DNA of 64,000 bases from CAVWTN01 sp963757945 (GTDB taxonomy: Bacteria > Vulcanimicrobiota > Vulcanimicrobiia > Vulcanimicrobiales > Vulcanimicrobiaceae), in NCBI GenBank assembly GCA_963757945.1, contig CAVWTN010000002.1, forward strand, positions 1,550,001 to 1,614,000. The letters run 5' to 3'. A model generated the notes under the pieces. It saw only the letters and a program-made list of their open reading frames with translations. It did no database searches and had not been told where the DNA came from. This document shows positions 61,270 to 64,000 of the stretch, piece after piece. The translations under genes and the position numbers were made by a program. Each line of letters starts with the position of its first letter. Positions within the stretch are counted from its first letter, which is position 1.

Positions 61270-62576
61270 TGGAGCGGCCCCGTTTTGGACCGGACACGCG
61301 GCATAGCTTAAGGCCATAGGCGTAGGCCTATGCGTATGACTATGACGGAACGAATCGAGATCATCACCGGCGTCGAGCGCCGGCGGCGCTACTCCGTGGA
61401 ACAAAAGGTGCGCCTGGTCGAGGAAACCCAGCGGCCCGGAATGTCGGTCTCCCAGGTGGCGCGAATTCATGGCGTCTCCCCCAGCCTGCTCTTCCATTGG
61501 AGACGACGCATAGCCGAAGGCAGCCGCCGAGCCGTCCGCGCCGACGATGAAGTCGTCGGGGCCAACGAGGTGCGTGAGCTCAAGCGCCAAGTGCGTGAGC
61601 TCGAGCGCATGCTCGGCAAGAAGACGATGGAGAACGAGATCCTGCGCGAGGCGCTGACGCTAGCGCAGGAAAAAAAACTGCTCTCGCGCTTGCCATCGCC
61701 GCCAGCGGACGATTCCCGGTGAAGGCGATCGCCGATACGCTCGAGGTCAGCCGCTCGAATCTCATCGAGCAAATCGCTCAGGGCCGACGATCGCGTCGGG
61801 CCTACCGTAAGGTCGAGGACGGGGAGTTGCTGGATGCGATCCGGCCGCTCGTCGACAAGCGACCGACGTACGGCTACCGTCGCATCATGGCCTTGCTCAA
61901 CCGGGAACGGACCAACGCTGGGCTGCCGCGGCTCAACCACAAGCGGATCTATCGCGTCATGCGTGCCGCCAATCTGCTCTTGCAGCCGTGCACCGGCAAG
62001 CGGATCGATCGCGTCCACGATGGCGTGGTCCAGACCCTGCGCTCCAACATGCGCTGGTGTTCCGATGGCTTTGAGATTCACTGCTGGAACGGGGAGATCG
62101 TTCGCATCGCCCTCGTCCTGGACACCTGCGATCGCGAGGTGATGGCCTGGGTGGCCAGCACCGCCGGCATCAGCGGCGAGATGGTGCGAGATTTGATGCT
62201 GCTCTCCGTCGAGCGCCGCTTCGGCGGCTACCGCACGCGCATCGGATCCAATGGCTCTCTGACAACGGTAGTGGCTACACGGCGGACGATACGATTGACT
62301 TTGCTCAGGCCGTTGGCCTCTGGTCGTGCTTCATACCCGTGCGCAGCCCTCAGTCCAACGGGATGTCGGAGGCGTTCGTCAAGACGTTCAAGCGCGACTT
62401 CGTCCGCTGCAATCCGATCCCCAACGCCGAGACGGTTCTCGGCAACCTCGACGCCTGGTTCGAAGACTATAATACCGTTCATCCCCACAGCGCGCTCCGG
62501 ATGCTCTCGCCGCGAGAGTTCATCAGCACCAATTCATCACTCGCTGCGTTTTCCGGCTTTCATAGGGGCAACTCCA
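61270..62576 (+). mobile_element. IS3-type element, decayed
   Basis: The left tip is TGGAGCGGCCCC and the right tip, read inward, is TGGAGTTGCCCC; similarity continues with mismatches. The element holds OrfA and a frameshifted OrfB on the plus strand. A related fragment lies at 43504-43984. No clear target duplication is found for either left end. The element is unlikely to move by itself. Confidence 0.85.
61330..61722 (+). CDS. IS3-type OrfA
   Basis: A 130-residue protein: a transposase HTH (RRRYSVEQKVRLVEETQ, SVSQVARIHGVSPSLLFHWRRR) and a leucine-zipper helix (ANEVRELKRQVRELERML, then TMENEILREALTLAQEKK). It should bind the element ends. Its stop overlaps a GTG start of OrfB as GTGA. Confidence 0.88.
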   Translation: MRMTMTERIEIITGVERRRRYSVEQKVRLVEETQRPGMSVSQVARIHGVSPSLLFHWRRRIAEGSRRAVRADDEVVGANEVRELKRQVRELERMLGKKTMENEILREALTLAQEKKLLSRLPSPPADDSR

Positions 62577-62632
62577 CCGCCCACTTAGGATGCCCTCTAT
62601 TTACGATCAACAGGTGTTTACGGCTTCATTGA
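61719..62632 (+). pseudogene. IS3-type OrfB transposase, frameshifted twice
   Basis: The first frame shows KRPTYGYRRIMALLNRE, NHKRIYRVMRAANLL and IVRIALVLDTCDREVMAWV with the first Asp. Near 62245 the frame breaks. LSDNGSGYTADDTIDF, PVRSPQSNGMSEAFVKTFK and NTVHPHSALRMLSPREF follow in another frame. A third lesion near the end skips the TAG present in the related fragment at 43.5 kb, so the reading runs past the element tip. Confidence 0.85.
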
Positions 62633-62998
62633 CGCTAACAATCTCCTTCGATCAAGGTCTCATGGCGAACCTGCGGCAACGGCTTCCGCTAAAGTCTACG
62701 TTCTCGCTAGCCGATAAAGTCGCTACATGCCATTCTATTAAGCCAAGTGTCTTATGAATCGCGTGTTCTATCTATTGCATTTATACTGCTAAGGCGAGAG
62801 CGAGGCGTCATGGACGCGCCTGCGCTTGACCCTAACACATTGCGGGCGTAACGCAATGTGACCCGCACTGCGTCGCTCACGGAGGCCAAGCAAGCGTCGT
62901 AGATGATCGATGGCTAAACCCGCACATTCCGGCGGCTTCCGATAACTCCGGCTCCCGCTCTATCACGAGATTCTATATTCACAGCAAATTGAGGCTAC
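62577..62998. other. Gap between IS and lipoprotein gene
   Basis: No gene is seen. A palindrome lies at 62836-62860. The promoter of the lipoprotein gene is expected here, and the stretch nearer the gene (from about 62960) is AT-richer. Confidence 0.35.
62836..62860. promoter_or_regulatory. Perfect 9-base inverted repeat
   Basis: Arms CACATTGCG and CGCAATGTG surround a seven-base loop, GGCGTAA. No T-run follows. It may be an operator or an RNA hairpin. It lies 140 bases before the lipoprotein start. Confidence 0.4.
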
Positions 62999-63904
62999 AT
63001 GCGAGCGTCCAAGCATCTCCTAACTCTTGCCATCCTCCTGTCGATCTCCGCACTCTCCGCATGTGGCGGCGCCGGATCGACCCCCGCGGCGACGGCAACC
63101 GCAACCCCAACGGCGTCGCTTTCCGGGACGCTCATTGAATACACGTCAGGGTTGCCCTTGAGCGGATTCACCGTTACCCTCGGCACGGGGTCGGATTTCT
63201 TCACGTGCAATAGCGCACAGACGCAAGCCGTCAACGCCTGCGAGCAGGTCGCCTCCATTACCGCAACGACAACAACGAGCCCATCGGGAGCGTTCTCGCT
63301 CTCCAATATCCCAGTCGGATCGTATCTGCTTGTCATCAAGCAAGACAGCACTTACGCAACGCTGCACCGCTGGGTTGCGCTTTCGTCTGGTCAAGCATCG
63401 CTCGGAACCGTGAAGCTCTCGGCCCTTTCGGGAGACGAGCAACGCTGGCTGGTTGACGTCAACACGAAGCGCGCGACGGTCTCGTATCCAGCATCATTTG
63501 CGAATCTCGTCATCGACGAATACGCCGAGGAACAAGCTCGTGCTGAGGCATCAGCGGTTGCTGCGGGAGCATATTCGTATAGCGATGCCACGGAAGGCAC
63601 GTTCCTCGGGCTGTACCTTAGTAGTCCGGGAGTGCGATTTTCGGGAGGGAGTGGAGTTGCAGACCTTCAACCGGCGGCTTCGGCATACGTTGCGGCAGAC
63701 CAAGCGTTTTTTGCGGAAAAAGCGAATTGCCCAAATGGCAACTGGCAAACGTGTGTATGGGCCGAAAATACCGGACACTACATCGCTCTTTCTAACACAC
63801 AAGACACCTGGATCGGATTGGGCGAATCCTCGACCTCATACCATTACGCCGGCGGCGGCATCCCTCTGTTTCAGTTTCGCGTGAGGCCATCCGAACGGAC
63901 ATAA
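62999..63904 (+). CDS. Predicted lipoprotein with CAP-like C-terminal part
   Basis: A 301-residue protein with a lipoprotein signal (MRASKHLLTLAILLSISALSAC, Cys22), a Thr/Ala-rich linker (TPAATATATPTA) and a carboxypeptidase regulatory-like beta domain (SGTLIEYTSGLPLSGFTVTL... FSLSNIPVGSYLLVI). The C-terminal half (YAEEQARAEASAVAAG, ending TGHYIALSNTQDTWIGLGES) resembles the end of CAP/SCP domains. It should be exported and membrane-anchored. It fits the host-genome style of the left flank lipoprotein, which suggests that the island ends before it. Confidence 0.68.
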   Translation: MRASKHLLTLAILLSISALSACGGAGSTPAATATATPTASLSGTLIEYTSGLPLSGFTVTLGTGSDFFTCNSAQTQAVNACEQVASITATTTTSPSGAFSLSNIPVGSYLLVIKQDSTYATLHRWVALSSGQASLGTVKLSALSGDEQRWLVDVNTKRATVSYPASFANLVIDEYAEEQARAEASAVAAGAYSYSDATEGTFLGLYLSSPGVRFSGGSGVADLQPAASAYVAADQAFFAEKANCPNGNWQTCVWAENTGHYIALSNTQDTWIGLGESSTSYHYAGGGIPLFQFRVRPSERT

Positions 63905-63931
63905 TTAGTGAGGGCGTGAAAGGTCTCACGC

Positions 63932-64000
63932 ATGCAAAGGAACCACGAATCTCCGGACCCGGAGGTTCCCGCCAAGGCAGCGCGCCGGCGGTTTTCTGCG
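63932..64000 (+). CDS. IS3-family OrfA, 5' end only
   Basis: From the ATG at 63932 the first 23 residues read MQRNHESPDPEVPAKAARRR then FSA. This opening, acidic and proline-rich then Arg-rich before the HTH, is common in OrfA of a different IS3 subgroup. The gene runs out of the window. A short GTGA/TCAC-type inverted repeat lies just upstream. Confidence 0.6.
   Translation, partial: MQRNHESPDPEVPAKAARRRFSA

Noticed and set aside
1..64000. CRISPR arrays, rRNA and tRNA genes
   Set aside because: I looked for regularly spaced repeats and for cloverleaf or T-loop signals, especially at the island edges, and saw none. A covariance-model scan would be decisive.

Overview
The window is high-GC bacterial DNA with short core-genome stretches at both ends and about 55 kb of accessory DNA between them. 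The left flank (1-5.8 kb) encodes diderm envelope genes: Lnt, an LptD/OstA-like barrel protein, an LptF/LptG permease and a lipoprotein transglycosylase. Secreted Thr/Pro-linker lipoproteins lie on both flanks. This means an outer-membrane (diderm), GC-rich organism. The style of the LptD-like and lipoprotein genes would fit Candidatus Eremiobacterota (WPS-2), but that is a weak guess from memory and no rRNA or marker gene here can test it. No rRNA, tRNA or CRISPR was seen.

From about 6 kb to 61 kb the window reads as a defence island. (1) 6.3-9.4 kb holds a stand-alone TIR protein, a GIY-YIG nuclease-like protein and a DUF262/nucleotidyltransferase gene pair. (2) 9.8-30.0 kb is a long minus-strand operon with the full type 2 BREX (Pgl) gene set: two unrecognised genes, then pglW, pglX, pglY, pglZ, brxD and brxHI, mostly joined by 4-base overlaps. 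pglX, the methyltransferase, is split by an IS1182-family insertion with a CTAG target duplication. Removing the insertion and one CTAG restores a perfect 1258-residue reading frame. (3) 30.2-35.5 kb carries a HEPN-motif protein, an alpha/beta-hydrolase gene beheaded by an IS3 element, a second GIY-YIG protein, a possible PD-(D/E)XK protein and a broken DUF2075 gene. (4) 35-39 kb and 45.8-51.5 kb carry two versions of one module: Mre11-like nuclease, Rad50-like ATPase and DUF2075 nuclease-helicase. The Mre11/Rad50 pairs are intact but strongly diverged from each other. The DUF2075 genes beside them are nearly identical in their remaining parts and are independently broken. Between the modules lie small hypotheticals, two large orphan proteins with HEPN-like and PIN-like signatures, and IS3/IS21 debris. 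(5) 51.9-60.8 kb holds two small proteins and then three large, apparently intact proteins: a superfamily 1 helicase with an unusual N-terminus, a zinc-ribbon/DUF559-like nuclease with a long helical repeat tail, and a zinc-ribbon VirD4/TraG-like ATPase. No relaxase or secretion genes accompany them. This is the best candidate here for an undescribed system.

The right edge (61.1-64 kb) has a decayed IS3-type element with a tandemly duplicated left end, a lipoprotein gene, and the start of another IS3-type transposase at the window end. The many transposons, pseudogenes and repeats fit an island that is repeatedly remodelled.
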